A stretch of DNA of 64,000 nt, taken from contig NC_045144.1 in assembly GCF_008831285.2 (NCBI RefSeq), positions 11,383,672 to 11,447,671 of the forward strand, read 5' to 3'. Below are positions 12,588-24,217 of this stretch, in pieces. Position 1 is the stretch's first letter; each line of letters begins with the position of its first letter. The notes beneath the pieces were generated by a model that saw nothing but the letters and a program-made list of their open reading frames with translations, was not told where the DNA came from and made no database searches. Source of the DNA: Nymphaea colorata. Lineage: Eukaryota; Streptophyta; Magnoliopsida; Nymphaeales; Nymphaeaceae. Made by a program: the position numbers and the translations under genes.

Positions 12588-14596
12588 AGGAAACATGGTA
12601 GAGATTTGATGTGGTTGAGAAGATTTAGAACCATTTTCAGGAACATGTGGCACATACTATTGTGAATATGTGAATTGTGGCATTAGCTGGTAAATAATAC
12701 GTGAGTTGGGTGTAACTATTGGGAAGTCGCCTCAACTATGAAAACAAGCGAAAAGTGTGTCAGTGATTGGTTGGATTGAAAGCTCGGAACATAGATCGTT
12801 TGGTGACAACCTCGAGGGTTGGGAAGAGACCTTTTGGAGGGCTTTATGGGTCGATACCCTCTTGAGGCGATGACATGCCTCAATGATTGTATTGCCAGAT
12901 TTATATTAATTGTAAAGCAATGCAAATAGAGAACTTATCGTTTGACTGTGTAGTACACTGGGCACGTCAAGTAGACCTTGAGCAACGCGGTTTGTAGCTC
13001 GAGGTGTTTTGAAGTGTTTTGTGGATGCGCGACAGGTATGACGACATTCTAGGCAAATCCCTGCCTGGGGCCAACTTCTAAACGTGTGTTCAGGATCGTT
13101 GGATCCTGCGATTGTGATGTAATTGAATGATTGCAATGTAATTGAATGATTGTATAAATGGGAAGTGAATGTTTATGCAAAAAGTTTTGTTTTGAAAATT
13201 ACTATGCAATTATATGTGCATGCTAAAATTGATAACTGCTTAGGAAAGATGAGGTGGGGTATCGAGTCGAGTATCTCCTCGACCCCGATTGTGTATCCCA
13301 GAATGATATTTGCCTAGGATAGCTACGAGTCAATCACAGATCGAGACTACTCCCCATGGTTTGGCTAAGTTTCAAAAGATGTGGATGATATATTTGATTA
13401 CTATGAATGTTGTGGTATGTGGTATATGCATTGTCGTGGGCAATAATGCAATTGAATGAAATTTGAGGGTAGTTCCACTTGTATTATATGATGGCTAGTT
13501 AAGAATGTTAATGTTATGTGTAACCCACGTGTGGAGACAATTGGAGGTGTGAGTGCACTTGTGAAGTGAACAAACCTCATGAGCTAGCCAGTCATTCTGT
13601 GAATGTGCAATTATAAAGACAAGAAAGAAAGAATAAGAGATGAGAGGCCAGTGGGTTATGGCAATGTGTTTATGAGTTGTCTCCCGTTTGCCACTTGTCT
13701 CGCCTGTTCGGAGCACAGGTGGTGCAAGGCCCCAGGGTATTATAGTGTGATGTGCTTGGAGCATTGGGCTCCCACCTTCCCAAACTGGGTGTCCAGAGGA
13801 AGACTGAGTATCTCTCCTTGAAATTCACACATCCAGGGCGAGTGCTCTTCTGTTGCAACGTGAATGGATCCATATTGTTTCAGGCCACCACAGGGATTGT
13901 CTCCCGGCTGTATGTCGCTCACAGTGTCGTGCCTGTGTTTGCACCCAGGGGAACTATCAATTCACTAAGGTTAATGTAGTTGAAAGAAATGTGAATGAAA
14001 TGTATGAGAATGATATGTTTATGCATGAGTTGCATGTGATTTGTGAATGTGATAAGTATGGCCTTTGAGTGGCCTTCACGTGTCGTGAATTATGTGAGGG
14101 GCCTTGTTGACAAGTCATGAGACCCTATGCCCAATCATGACATGATAGTGATTTGCTTTCACATTCGTTGTATCTTTTATTTGAGCCCTTACCTTAGAGG
14201 GTTAGGGATTTATCTAGGTTATTGACATACTGCGGAGGCTAAGCTATTTGTTGTTTCCTTTTTCAAGTTTTGGAGGACCCGAGGCAGCACGTTGATAAGA
14301 TGACTTCACTCACATCTTACTAGGGAGGTTTTGGGTCTTTTGTAGTGCCGGCGCATCACGATTTGGTCTCTTCGATGTCATGTCTTTGTTAGGCATCAAA
14401 GTTGCAGTTTGAGGCATTTTTGTCATATGTGTTAACGTAATTTTTGTATGAATGAAGTTGATTATATAATGAAAAGTTGCCCTATTGTTTTGAATTGCAT
14501 AAGTCATTTCTTTTTGAATTGTTGTGTCGTCGCACCTCAATGTTTTATGTTTAGAATTTTTTTTTTATTGGAAGGTCAAAAGGTTGGGGTGTGATA
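12588..14596 (+). repeat. Tekay element C, 5' LTR (truncated at its start)
   Basis: This is the plus-orientation counterpart of 26010-28046. It runs from GGAAACATGGTAGAG through the CACTGGGCACG, GCCTGGGGCC, GAGTCGAGTATCTCC, GAGCTAGCCAGTCA and GGCTCCCACCTTCCC blocks to the end GGGGTGTGATA. It lacks the first 1.15 kb of the LTR, including the CT-rich tract. By eye it is about 93-94 percent similar to the LTR of element D over sampled blocks, but only about 82 percent similar to the LTR at 19331-22094 that closes its own element. Confidence 0.85.
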
Positions 14597-14600
14597 GCTT

Positions 14601-14613
14601 TGGTATCAGAGCT
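14601..14613 (+). promoter_or_regulatory. primer binding site, element C
   Basis: TGGTATCAGAGCT, complementary to the 3' end of plant initiator-Met tRNA, four bases after the LTR end. Confidence 0.95.
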
Positions 14614-14815
14614 ATGGCAGACCTCAATATGGATGTGAGCTAAAGCTTATCTGTGAAGCCATGTTGCCCAGGTACACATTTACTTGATTTAAATTTTATC
14701 ACAGTTTTGATTTTACAATTGATGTTTTGAAACATTGTGCTGATGCACGTCTGTGAAATGACTTGAAAGATTGGTCATGGAGCTTGTTTGAGAATGAGAG
14801 TTTTTGTTTGTACAG

Positions 14816-15955
14816 ATGGAGTATCGACGCAGGGGTAAGAAGCGAGCTGGGCCGGCTATAGAGGCACAAAGAGAGCCAAGTTCGGCCCATTCTGATGTAC
14901 ATACCCCGTTGGATGATAGTACGTTAGGGCAGCAGTACGCCCAAATTGGTGTGAGTGCTCAAACCCCACCAAGGCAGACCCTACCCATGGATCAGCAGAC
15001 CATACTGCTGACAACTTTCGAGACACTGACATCACTAGTATAGTCATTGGTTAGTAATCAAAGGATCCATGCATCCCCAACAAGAGACACCACCACACCA
15101 CCTAAGGAGAAAGCAACAGTGATGTAATTCAAACAGTTTATGTCAATGCAACCAATTGTCTTTACTGGATATGGCAGTTCAAACAAGGCAGAGGAATGGA
15201 TTGAAGAGGTTGAACGCATCTTTGAGCTTCTGAAGATGTAAGAATGTGACAAAGTTAATTATGGATCTTATTTGTTGAAGGGTGATGCCAAAAGACGGTG
15301 GCAATTGACCCGTGAGATTCGGTTCGTAAATCAATAGTCGATCTTATGGAAGCAGTTTAGAGATTCTTTCTTCAGCACTACTTTTCAGTGCATGCCACAA
15401 ACAAGAAGATGCAAGAGTTTCTTGAATTGCAACAAAATCATTTGAGTTTAGAAGAATATGTTACTAAGTATCGACACTTGGAGGTGTATTGCCCACACAT
15501 CTACACCATAGATGAGGCCAGAGCAGACAAGTTTGTGCATGAGTTGTGTGATGGGATGCAAAGCAGAAAAGCAGAGTTTTGTCCAACAGACCTCGCGATT
15601 TGGACAAGGCGGTCACTATGGCGAGACGCATGGAAGAAAATTGGGCTAGGACTCAGAAGGGCCATCACAAGATGACAGGCCAACACTCAGAGGGTGGACA
15701 GACGCAGGTCGAACACCACCACTTTGCAGGCAGGGCAAAACCTTATGAGAGGTGTGATGACTAAACATTCAGGCGAAACAGTCCAAACCGCAATGATGCC
15801 ACACAAGGGTCAATGGCTACTCTGACTTCACCGAGGTGCCCCACTTGTTCACGTGTGCACCTCGGGAAGCCGTGCTATTGGTAGACCGGAGCTTATTTAC
15901 ACTATGAAAAGATGGGACACTTCATCAAAGATTGTCTTCGATGCGATGAAAGGAG
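14816..15955 (+). pseudogene. Tekay element C: gag
   Basis: The start ATG at 14816 (MEYRRRGKKR) is chosen because elements A and D begin alike, each directly after a CAG preceded by a T-rich run. A stop at 15041 ends the first piece. The capsid part (LEEYVTKYRHLEVY, DKFVHELCDG) is at 15400-15570. Near 15575 the frame shifts, so the true continuation (PRDLDKAVTMARRMEEN) is read in another frame; element D has the same shift. The nucleocapsid knuckle near 15894-15935 reads Y-L-H-Y before GHFIKDC, so both first Cys residues of CX2CX4HX4C are Tyr. The same two changes are in element D. It is inactive. Confidence 0.85.
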
Positions 15956-16470
15956 TTGAAGAAGCCCAAGGCCAATCCTTCTAGTGCTCAAAAGACAATT
16001 GGATGTGTCTATGCAACTACCGTGGAGGAGCTTCAAGCGCACGATCTCATCGAAGGTACTTTACTTATTGGTTCTCACATTGCTAGAGTATTGTTTGATG
16101 CAGAGGCGACTCATTTTTTTATATCTAGTCGTTTTGCCATTTCACTAGAAGCGTCGGCTAGGATGATGCCATATGTTTTAAAAGTGGTTAGCCCTATGCA
16201 TGCTAAAGATCCGTGTAGATAGTATCTACCTGATGTAGACGTGGAGATCCATCAACATCACCTACTTACACAGTTTGATCATAAGTCTTAATGGGTTTGA
16301 TGTTATTTTGGGCATGGATTGGCTATATACGCATTATGCTAACACAGATTGCAAAAAGAAGTAGTTATATTTGTTGACTCATGAGATGTAACTTGTTGAA
16401 TTTCAAGCTCGAAAAGCTAGTCGAATTGATAAGATAATGGTATCTGCACTAAAAGCTAAACAATTGTTAG
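15956..16470 (+). pseudogene. Tekay element C: protease
   Basis: This encodes an aspartic protease of the retropepsin fold: the segment LIEGTLLIGSHIARVLF is followed by DAEATHFFIS, where the lineage norm is DSGATHSFIS, so the Ser and Gly of the catalytic triplet are replaced. After a stop at 16219 comes the second half, with LNGFDVILGMDWLY and YANTDC. In active elements this enzyme cuts the gag-pol polyprotein. It follows gag and precedes RT. Confidence 0.8.
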
Positions 16471-17943
16471 AAAAAGGAAATATTGCCATTCTTGGTCAAC
16501 GTGTTGACCAATGAGACTGAGCCGGTGATGTTACAGGATGTTGTTGCTGTGAGTGAGTACCCCGATGTGTTCCCTAAGGAACTGTCAAGTTTACCTCTAA
16601 CACGAGAAGTAGAGTTCAAGATAGAGTTACCAGAAACAACGCCTATTTCTAATGCACCATACTGTATGGCACCCACAGAATTAGAAGAATTGAAGAAGCA
16701 ATTGCAGGAACTCTTGGATAAGGGCTTCATGCAGCCTAGTGTGTCACTTTAGGGAGCACCCATGTTGTTTGTTAAGAAGAAGGATGAAACAATGTGCTTG
16801 TGTATAGATTAGCGCACGTTGAATCAAGTCACCATCAAGAATAAGTATCCACTTCATAGAATTTAAGACTTGTTTGATCAGCTCAAGAATGCAAAGGTAT
16901 TCTCCAAGATCGATATGAGGATAAGGTATCATCAACTCTTGATATGGGAGGAAGATGTTACTAAGATTGCTTTTCGAACTAGATATGGGCATTATGAATT
17001 CAGGGTCATGCCTTTTGGGTTGACCAATGCTCCCGCATCATTTATGGACCTCATGACTCTAGTTTTTCAAGACTACTTGGATCTGTTTGTTATTGTTTTT
17101 GTGGATGACATTCAAGTGTACTCAGATAATGAGGCAGAACGCAAAGATCACTTAAGGAGTGTGTTGAGTATTTTGTGCAAACATAAGTTATATGCCAAAT
17201 ACTCGAAATGTGAATTTTGGCTAGAGAATGTATTTTTTCTTGGTCATGTGATCTCAAAGGATGGAGTTCCTGTAGATCCGCCTAAGGTGTCAGCTATACA
17301 GGACTGGAAGATGTCGTGCAATGTGATGGAGGTTAAAAGTTTTTTGGGGTTGGCAGGATATTACTGCCGGTTTATATAGGACTTTTCGAAAATAACTACA
17401 CCCATGACTAAGCTATTTAGAAAAGGAGTGAAGTTCGTTTGGAATGAAGAGTGCGAGAAGAGTTTCCAAACCTTGAAGGACAAGCTTACCACCACCCCTA
17501 TTTTGACGCTTCCATCAGGTCGTGCTAGATTTGTGGTGTACACTGATGCATCGGGATCTAGTTATGGTTGTGTATTGATGCAACATGGTCGTGTAGTGAC
17601 ATATATATCTAGACAATTGAAGGTCCATGAGAAATACTATCCCACACATGATTTGGAGTTGAGGGCGGTTGTGTTCGCATTGAAGATATGGAGACACTAT
17701 CTCTATGGGGCAATATTTGAGGTGTTCACAGACCACAAGTTATTGAAGTACATATTCTCCCAAAAGGATCTCAATCTGAGACAAAGAAGATGTGTTGAAT
17801 ACTTAAAGGATTATGATTTCAAAATATCATATCATTCCGAAAAGGTAAATGTGGTGGTTGATGCTTTGAGCAGACATGCCAAGGTAACAGTATGCAGTAT
17901 GTTGACTCGTTCTTGGACATTGTTGCAAGATGTGATAGCATGA
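16471..17943 (+). pseudogene. Tekay element C: reverse transcriptase and RNase H
   Basis: RT motifs in order are [27 protein letters not shown], the [16 protein letters not shown] region (16775-16820, with a stop at the Y position), [36 protein letters not shown], the catalytic box FVDD at 17098-17109, [21 protein letters not shown] and [10 protein letters not shown]-stop. RNase H runs 17404-17943 with [37 protein letters not shown] and VVVDALSR. Several stops (for example at 17377) break it. The RNase H frame is unusually clean and nearly identical to that of element D. Confidence 0.9.
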
Positions 17944-17961
17944 CAGTCTTTCTTTTGTGGT

Positions 17962-19330
17962 GTGAACAAAGCAACAATGACTACCTTGATACGACATCCT
18001 CTGATGGAAGAGCTTATATTGAAGCAAAAGGAAGATCCTGATTTTGCTAAAAATGCAGAAGAAAGTAAGAAGACAAATTCTTCTTGGTATCAAGAGGAAG
18101 ATGGTTCATTGTGGATTCAACAAAGATTTTGGGTCCCTAGAGATGAAGGGGTGAAGTGTCAGTTACTTGATGAAGCTCACAAATCCAAAGTTGCTATACA
18201 CCCTGGCTGTACAAAGATGTTTCAGGATATGAAGAGAAATTTTTGGTGCCCTGGAATGAAGCATGAAATTGCAGAATATGTGGCAAAATGTTTAGTTTAC
18301 CAGTGAGTCAAAGTAGAGCATCAACGACCAGCAGGCTTGTTGCAGAGGATTGATATTCTAGTGTGGAAATGGGATGACATTACGATGGATTTTGTGGTGG
18401 GTTTGCCTCACACCAGAAGACAACATGTTGTCATATGGATAATTGTTGATCGACTTATGAAGTCCGCTCATTTTCTATCAATCAGGACCAGTCAATCATT
18501 GGAAAGTCTTGCAGAGTTATATATCGGCGAGATAGTGAGATTGCATGGAATGCCAAAGTCTATTATTGCTGATCGAGATCCATGTTTCACATCTAGGTTT
18601 TGGGGACAATTGCAAAAGACATTGGGTACCAAGCTTAAGCTAAATACAACTTTTCACCCCCAAACTGATGGGCAATCTGAGATGACCATTCAGACCTTAG
18701 AGGACATGTTGTGTGCTTGTGTTTTAGACTAGAAAGGAGAATGAGATAAACATATGAAATTGACAGAGTTCGCATATAATAACAGTTACCATTCTAACAT
18801 CGGGATGACACCTTTTGAGGCCTTGTATGGATGGCCATGCAGATCGCCTGCTTGTTGGATTCAATTGGGTGATGACAAAATCGAAAATCCTTTGTTATTG
18901 CAACATTACACCGACCAAGTACAAATGATAAGGAAAAAGTTGTTGACTGCCTAGATTTGACAGAAAAGTTATGCCGATATTCGACATAGAGAGTTGGCTT
19001 TTGAGGTTGGTGATCATGTGTTCTTGAAGATTTCACCTACTAAAGGCGTTTTTCGATTTGGTATTAAAGGAAAGTTGAACCTGATGTTCATTGGACCTTT
19101 TGAGATATTAGAAAAGATCAGAGAGGTGGCATACAGACTGGCACTACCACCTAATTTGAGTCATGTTCATGATGTTTTTCATGTTTCCATGCTTCAAAAA
19201 TATGTACCAGATCCTACACATGCGATTGATTTTCAAGTTATTCAAGTGCAAGATGATTTAACAATGAAAGAAAAACCGATTAGAATTGTATATCGAAGAA
19301 AACAAGTGCTTCACACTAAGAGAAAACCCC
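17962..19330 (+). pseudogene. Tekay element C: integrase and C-terminal tail
   Basis: The zinc-binding N-terminus (AIHPGCTKM, KCLVYQ, where the last Cys is Tyr) is followed after a stop by the core. The core has the first Asp in [11 protein letters not shown], the second in [14 protein letters not shown] and the Glu in [12 protein letters not shown]. Then come FAYNNSYHSNIGM and PFEALYGW, more stops, VGDHVFLKISPTKG, GPFEILEKI, LSHVHDVFHVSML and IDFQVIQVQDDL. The sequence jumps at about 19330 into the CT-rich tract of the LTR, so the chromodomain tail, polypurine tract and first 200 or so bases of the 3' LTR are deleted. Confidence 0.88.
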
Positions 19331-22094
19331 ATCTTCTTTCTTTCTTTCTTCTTCTCCCCTTTTCTCCTCCTCCCTCTCTCACTGTCTCTGCTGTCTCCCC
19401 TCTCAACCCCACGACCTCCCTCTTACGCAACCCTCTTTCTCTCGTGCTTTTCTCCTCTGCCTGCACTCTTCCCTCTTTGTCAGCTCCCTCTCTCTCGCAC
19501 CCTCACCCTCACTACCGTTTTCCCATTTCTGTCTGAACCCTCTCTCTGTCCGTCTCTCTCTGTCAGTGCCTCTCCCTGCCCACATGCTCCCTACTTGAGC
19601 TCTCTCTCACCATTTCCTGGTTACTTTTTTCCCATTTTCCCCAACCGAGCAATCTTTCTCGCTAATGTTATCACTGTTGATCGGATTGCAGCTTGGGGAC
19701 GTTTTTCCCCTCATACCAGTGAAGTGAGGGCATTAGTGGTGAAGGCAGCCCGTAATTTTTGGCGGTGGCACTTGACTGAAAATTTGAGGAGGCTGTTGAA
19801 GGCGTCACAACAGTTTGAACACTTAGATTGGGGTGAGCAAGACCTTTTTGAGCTGAGATTATTGAATATTATCTATTAGAGCATGTATAAGTATTGTTTG
19901 AGCATGTTAGAGTTTAGAATTGATGATTTGGGACACATGTTAACGATTTTGTTTTTAGAGAAGTTTAGGATTATGATTGAGAAGTGTTGATTCATGCCTA
20001 TAATGATCATTTAAGCATGACGAGTTGATTTTCGAAGCAATAGGGAAGCATGGTAGAGATTGTGTTGTTGTGGGAAAGATTTAAAACCATCTTAGGGAGC
20101 ACGTGGCACACGTTTTTTGTGAATGGGTGCACCTTGGAGTTAAATAGGGAAAGCATACGTAAGTTGGGTGTGACTATGGGGTTGACGCCTAGACTACAGA
20201 AAGCAAATGAGAAATGTGTTGTGAGGGACTGGGCGAAGCATTGTGTTTTGACATCTGTTGGCACGGAAAGAAGTTAGGAAGTGACCTATTGGAGAGTTTG
20301 TAGGTCGACACTACCCGTCGACACCCTCTTGAGGCGATGACACGTGCCTCAATGATGTTGTTTTGTATTTTTTTGAATTGTTTGGGTATCTAGTAGGAAT
20401 CTTATATTTTGTTTATGTCTGCAGGAACACCGGGCACGTCCCGTCGACCTTGAGCGACCAGTTTCGAAGCTCAAGGCATTTTGAAGAGTTTGTGAGCGCG
20501 CCATAGGTATGGCAACATTCTAGGCAAATCCTTGCCTGGGGCAAATGTATGAATGTGTGTTCCTAGGGTCGTGGGATCCTAGGATTGTGATGCAATTGAT
20601 TGACTGTTTAATGAATGAATATGGGTATGCATGTAAATGTTTTGATATATGATATGAATTGTTTTGGAAAGACTATGAGAAGTTTGTTTTGAAAATGTTA
20701 CGCATTTGCATGTGTATGCTTGAATTGATAACTGTTTAGGACAGATGAGGCGGGGTATCGAGTCGAGTGTCTCCTCGACCCCAATTGTGTATTAGAAAGC
20801 ATCCTAGAATGATAATTGCATAGGACATCTAGGAGCCAATCACAGATCGAGACTACTCTCTGTGGTTTGGCTAAGTTTTTGAAGATGTGATCGATATGAT
20901 GAATGATGTGAATGTTTCGTTCTGTTGCATACACATTGTTGCGGGCAATGATGCAAATAATGGAATTGGAGGGTAGTCGTACCCGTATTGTATGACGGCT
21001 AGCTATGACTGTTATTGTTATGTGTAGACCTCGTGTGGAGGCAATTGGAGGTGTAGGTGCACTCGTGAAGTGCACCAACCTCATGAGCTAGCCAGTCAGT
21101 TGTGAATGTGTTAATCTAATGATAAGAATGAATGAATAAGAGATGAGAGGCTAGTGGGATGTGGCTATGTGTTTGGGAGACGTCCCGCTTTTGCCACTGG
21201 TCTCGCCTGTTCGGAGCGCAGGCGGTGCAAGGCCCCAGGGTTCTGTTGTGTGTTGTGCTTGGAGCGTTGGGCTCCCGCCTTCCCAACCTGGGTGTCCTAG
21301 GGAAGGCTGAATATCTCTCCTTGGACTTCACACATCCATGGACGAGTGCTCTACCGCTGCAGCAGATGAAATGGATCCATATTGTTCTGGGCCACCACGG
21401 GGGTTGTCTCTCGGCTGTAGGCCACCCACGGTGTGCACGTGCCTGTGTTGCACACACAGGAACTGTTAATACACTGAAGTTAATGAAAATGTATTGTATA
21501 TGATTGATTGTAGGTGATTGAGAGGCATGTGATCGTTGTGCTTATAAATGCAAGTGAAATGTTTAAGCATGCCTTGCATGTGATTTGAAAGTTAGTTACT
21601 GTGGCCATTGAGTGGCTTTTACGTGTCGTGCCCTGATACGACATGATGATAGATGATCTTGATGTTTGTTCTTTTATTTGAGCCCTACCTAAGAGGGTTT
21701 GGTATTGTCCTGGCTTGTTGCCATACTGCGAAGGCTAAGCCTTCAGTTGTTTTCTTTTTCAGGTTTGGTGGACCAGGGGCAGCAGGTTGAGCAGAGATGG
21801 CTTCACTCACATCCTACTGGGGAGGTTTTGGGATGTGTCTTTTGTAGTGCTGGCGCGTCTTATTTTGGTTTTGTTGATGTCTTGTTTTTATTAGACACCA
21901 ATTATACAGTTTGGGGCATTTTTATCATATATAGATGTGATTTTGTATGAATTGAAATGATTACATAATTGAAAGTTCGCCCCATTATTTTGAATGGCAT
22001 GACTCCTTTATTTTTGGATTGTTGAGTAGTCGCACATCGATGCTTTATGTTTAAAAAAAAAAATGTTTGAGTGTCAAAAGGTCGGGGTGTGACA
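19331..22094 (+). repeat. Tekay element C, 3' LTR (start deleted)
   Basis: It begins inside the CT-rich tract (TCTTTCTTTCTTCTTCTCC) and continues through all downstream LTR blocks to GGTCGGGGTGTGACA at 22094, a canonical LTR terminus. Immediately after it comes integrase sequence of element D on the opposite strand. The CT-rich tract gives a meaningless 197-codon frame at 19286-19879. Confidence 0.85.
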
Positions 22095-22780
22095 TCCTGA
22101 TTGGCAGAAAATGAGCGGACTTCATAAGTCGATCAACAATCACCCATATGACATCATGTTGTCTTCTGGTGTGAGGCAAACCCACCATAAAATCCATCGT
22201 AATGTCATCTAATTTTCACATTGGAATATCAATCCTCTGCAACAAGCCTGCTGGTCGTTGATGCTCTGCTTTGACTCACTAGTAAAGTAAACATTTTACC
22301 ATATATTCTACAATTTCATGCTTCATTCCAGGCCACCAAAAATTTCTCTTCATATCCTGAAACATCTTTGTACAACCAGAGTGTATAACAACTTTGGATT
22401 TGTGAGCTTCATCAAGTAACTGACACTTCACCCCTTCGTCTCTAGGGACCCACAATCTTTGTTGAATCCATAATGAACCATCTTTCTCTTGATACCAAGA
22501 AGAATTTGTCTTCTTACTTTCTTATGTATTTTTAGCAAAATCAAGATGTTCCTTTTGCTTCAATATAAGCTCTTCCATGAGAGGATGTCGGATCAAGGTA
22601 GTCATTGTTGCTTTGTTCGCACCACAAAGGAAAGACTGTCATGCTATCACATCTTGCAACAATGTACAAGAACGAGTCAACATACTACACATTGTTGCCT
22701 TGGCATGTCTGTTCAAAGCATCAACCACCACATTTGCCTTTTCGGAATGATATGATATTTTGAAATCATAATCCTTTAAG
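22095..22780 (-). pseudogene. Tekay element D: integrase N-terminal part, cut off
   Basis: Minus-strand relatives of 17962-18487: the linker with LMEELILKQ-type sequence, the zinc-binding segment with FWWPGMK-like sequence and CLLY, the core up to [15 protein letters not shown], then the plus-strand LTR terminus TGTCACACC. All integrase beyond this point, the chromodomain and the 3' LTR are absent. The cut falls at the residue equal to element C base 18487. Confidence 0.85.
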
Positions 22781-24180
22781 TATTCAACCCATCTTTTTTG
22801 TCTCAATTGAGATTCTTTTGGGAGAATATGTACTTTAATAACTTGTGGTCTGTGAACACCTCAAATATTGCCCCATAGAGATAGTGTCTCCATATCTTCA
22901 ATGCGAACACAACCGCCCTCAACTCCAAATCATGTGTGGGATAGTATTTCTCATGGACCTTCAATTGTCTAGATATATATGTCACTACACGACCATGTTG
23001 CATCAATACACAACCATAACTAGATCCCGATGCATCAGTGTACACCACAAATCTAGCACGACCTGATGGAAGCGTCAAAATAGGGGTGGTGGTAAGCTTG
23101 TCCTTCAAGGTTTGGAAACTCTTCTCGCACTCTTCATTCCAAACGAACTTCACTCCTTTTCTCAATAGCTTAGTCATGGGTGTAGCTATTTTTGAAAAGT
23201 CCTATATAAACCGGCAGTAATATCCTGCCAAACCAAAAAAGCTTTTAACCTCCGCCACATTGCACGACATCTTCCTGTCCTGTATAGCCGACACCTTAAG
23301 TGGATCTACAAAAACTCCATCCTTTGAGATCACATGACCAAGAAAAAGTACATTCTCTAGCCAAAATTCACATTTTGAGTATTTGGCATATAACTTATGT
23401 TTGCACAAAATACCCAACACACTCCTTAAGTGATCTTTGTGTTCTGCCTCATTATCTGAGTACACCAGAATATCATTCATAGAAACAATAACAAACCGAT
23501 CCAAGTAGTCTTGAAAACTAGAGTCATGAGGTCCATGAACGATGCAGGAGCATTAGTCAACCCAAAAGGCATGACCTTGAATTTATAATGCCCATATCTA
23601 GTTCGAAAAGCAATCTTAGTAACATCTTCCTCCCGTATCAAGAGTTGATGATACCCTGTCCTCATATCGATCTTGGAGAATACCTTTGCATTCTTGAGCT
23701 GATCAAACAAGTCTTAAATTCTATGAAGTGGATACTTATTCTTGATGGTGACTTGATTCAACGTGCGATAATCTATACACAAGCACATTGTTTCATCCTT
23801 CTTCTTAACAAACAACACGGGTGCTCCCTAAAGTGACACACTAGGTCGAATGAAGCCCTTATCCAAGAGTTCATGCAATTGCTTCTTCAATTCTTCTAAT
23901 TTTGCGGAAGCCATACAGTGTGGTTCGTTAGAAATAGGCGTTGTCCCTGGTAACAGCTCTACCTTGAACTCTACTTCTCCTGTTGGAGGAAAACTTGGTA
24001 GTTCCTCAGGGAAGACATCGGGGTACTCACTCACAACAACAACATCCTATAACCTCACCGGCTCAGTCTCATTGGTCAACACGTTGACCAAGAATCCAAC
24101 ATTTCCTTTTTCTAACAATTGTTTTGCTTTTAGTGCAGATACCATTATCTTATCAGTTCGACTAGCTTTTCGAGCTTGAA
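22781..24180 (-). pseudogene. Tekay element D: reverse transcriptase and RNase H
   Basis: On the minus strand RNase H (22803-23177) has [28 protein letters not shown] and [11 protein letters not shown] (23202-24034) has [54 protein letters not shown] and [11 protein letters not shown]. The catalytic box reads SMNDILVYS where C has FVDDIQVYS, so one catalytic Asp is Asn. Frame breaks occur near 23480-23540 and at the box. The order and spacing match element C. Confidence 0.9.
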
Positions 24181-24217
24181 ATTTAATAGGTTGCATCTCA
24201 TGAGTCAACAACTATAT

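Larger units (their letters stand above)
12588..18487 (+). repeat. left arm of large inverted repeat
   Basis: This stretch (5' LTR part, primer site, gag, PR, RT, RNase H and the first part of integrase of element C) is matched in reverse complement by 22095-28046. The spacer is 18488-22094. In the 124-codon RNase H stretch the two arms differ at two residues. Confidence 0.85.

Noticed and set aside
19286-19879. 197-codon plus frame after integrase
   Set aside because: Begins in the last integrase codons in the wrong frame and then translates the CT-rich LTR tract.
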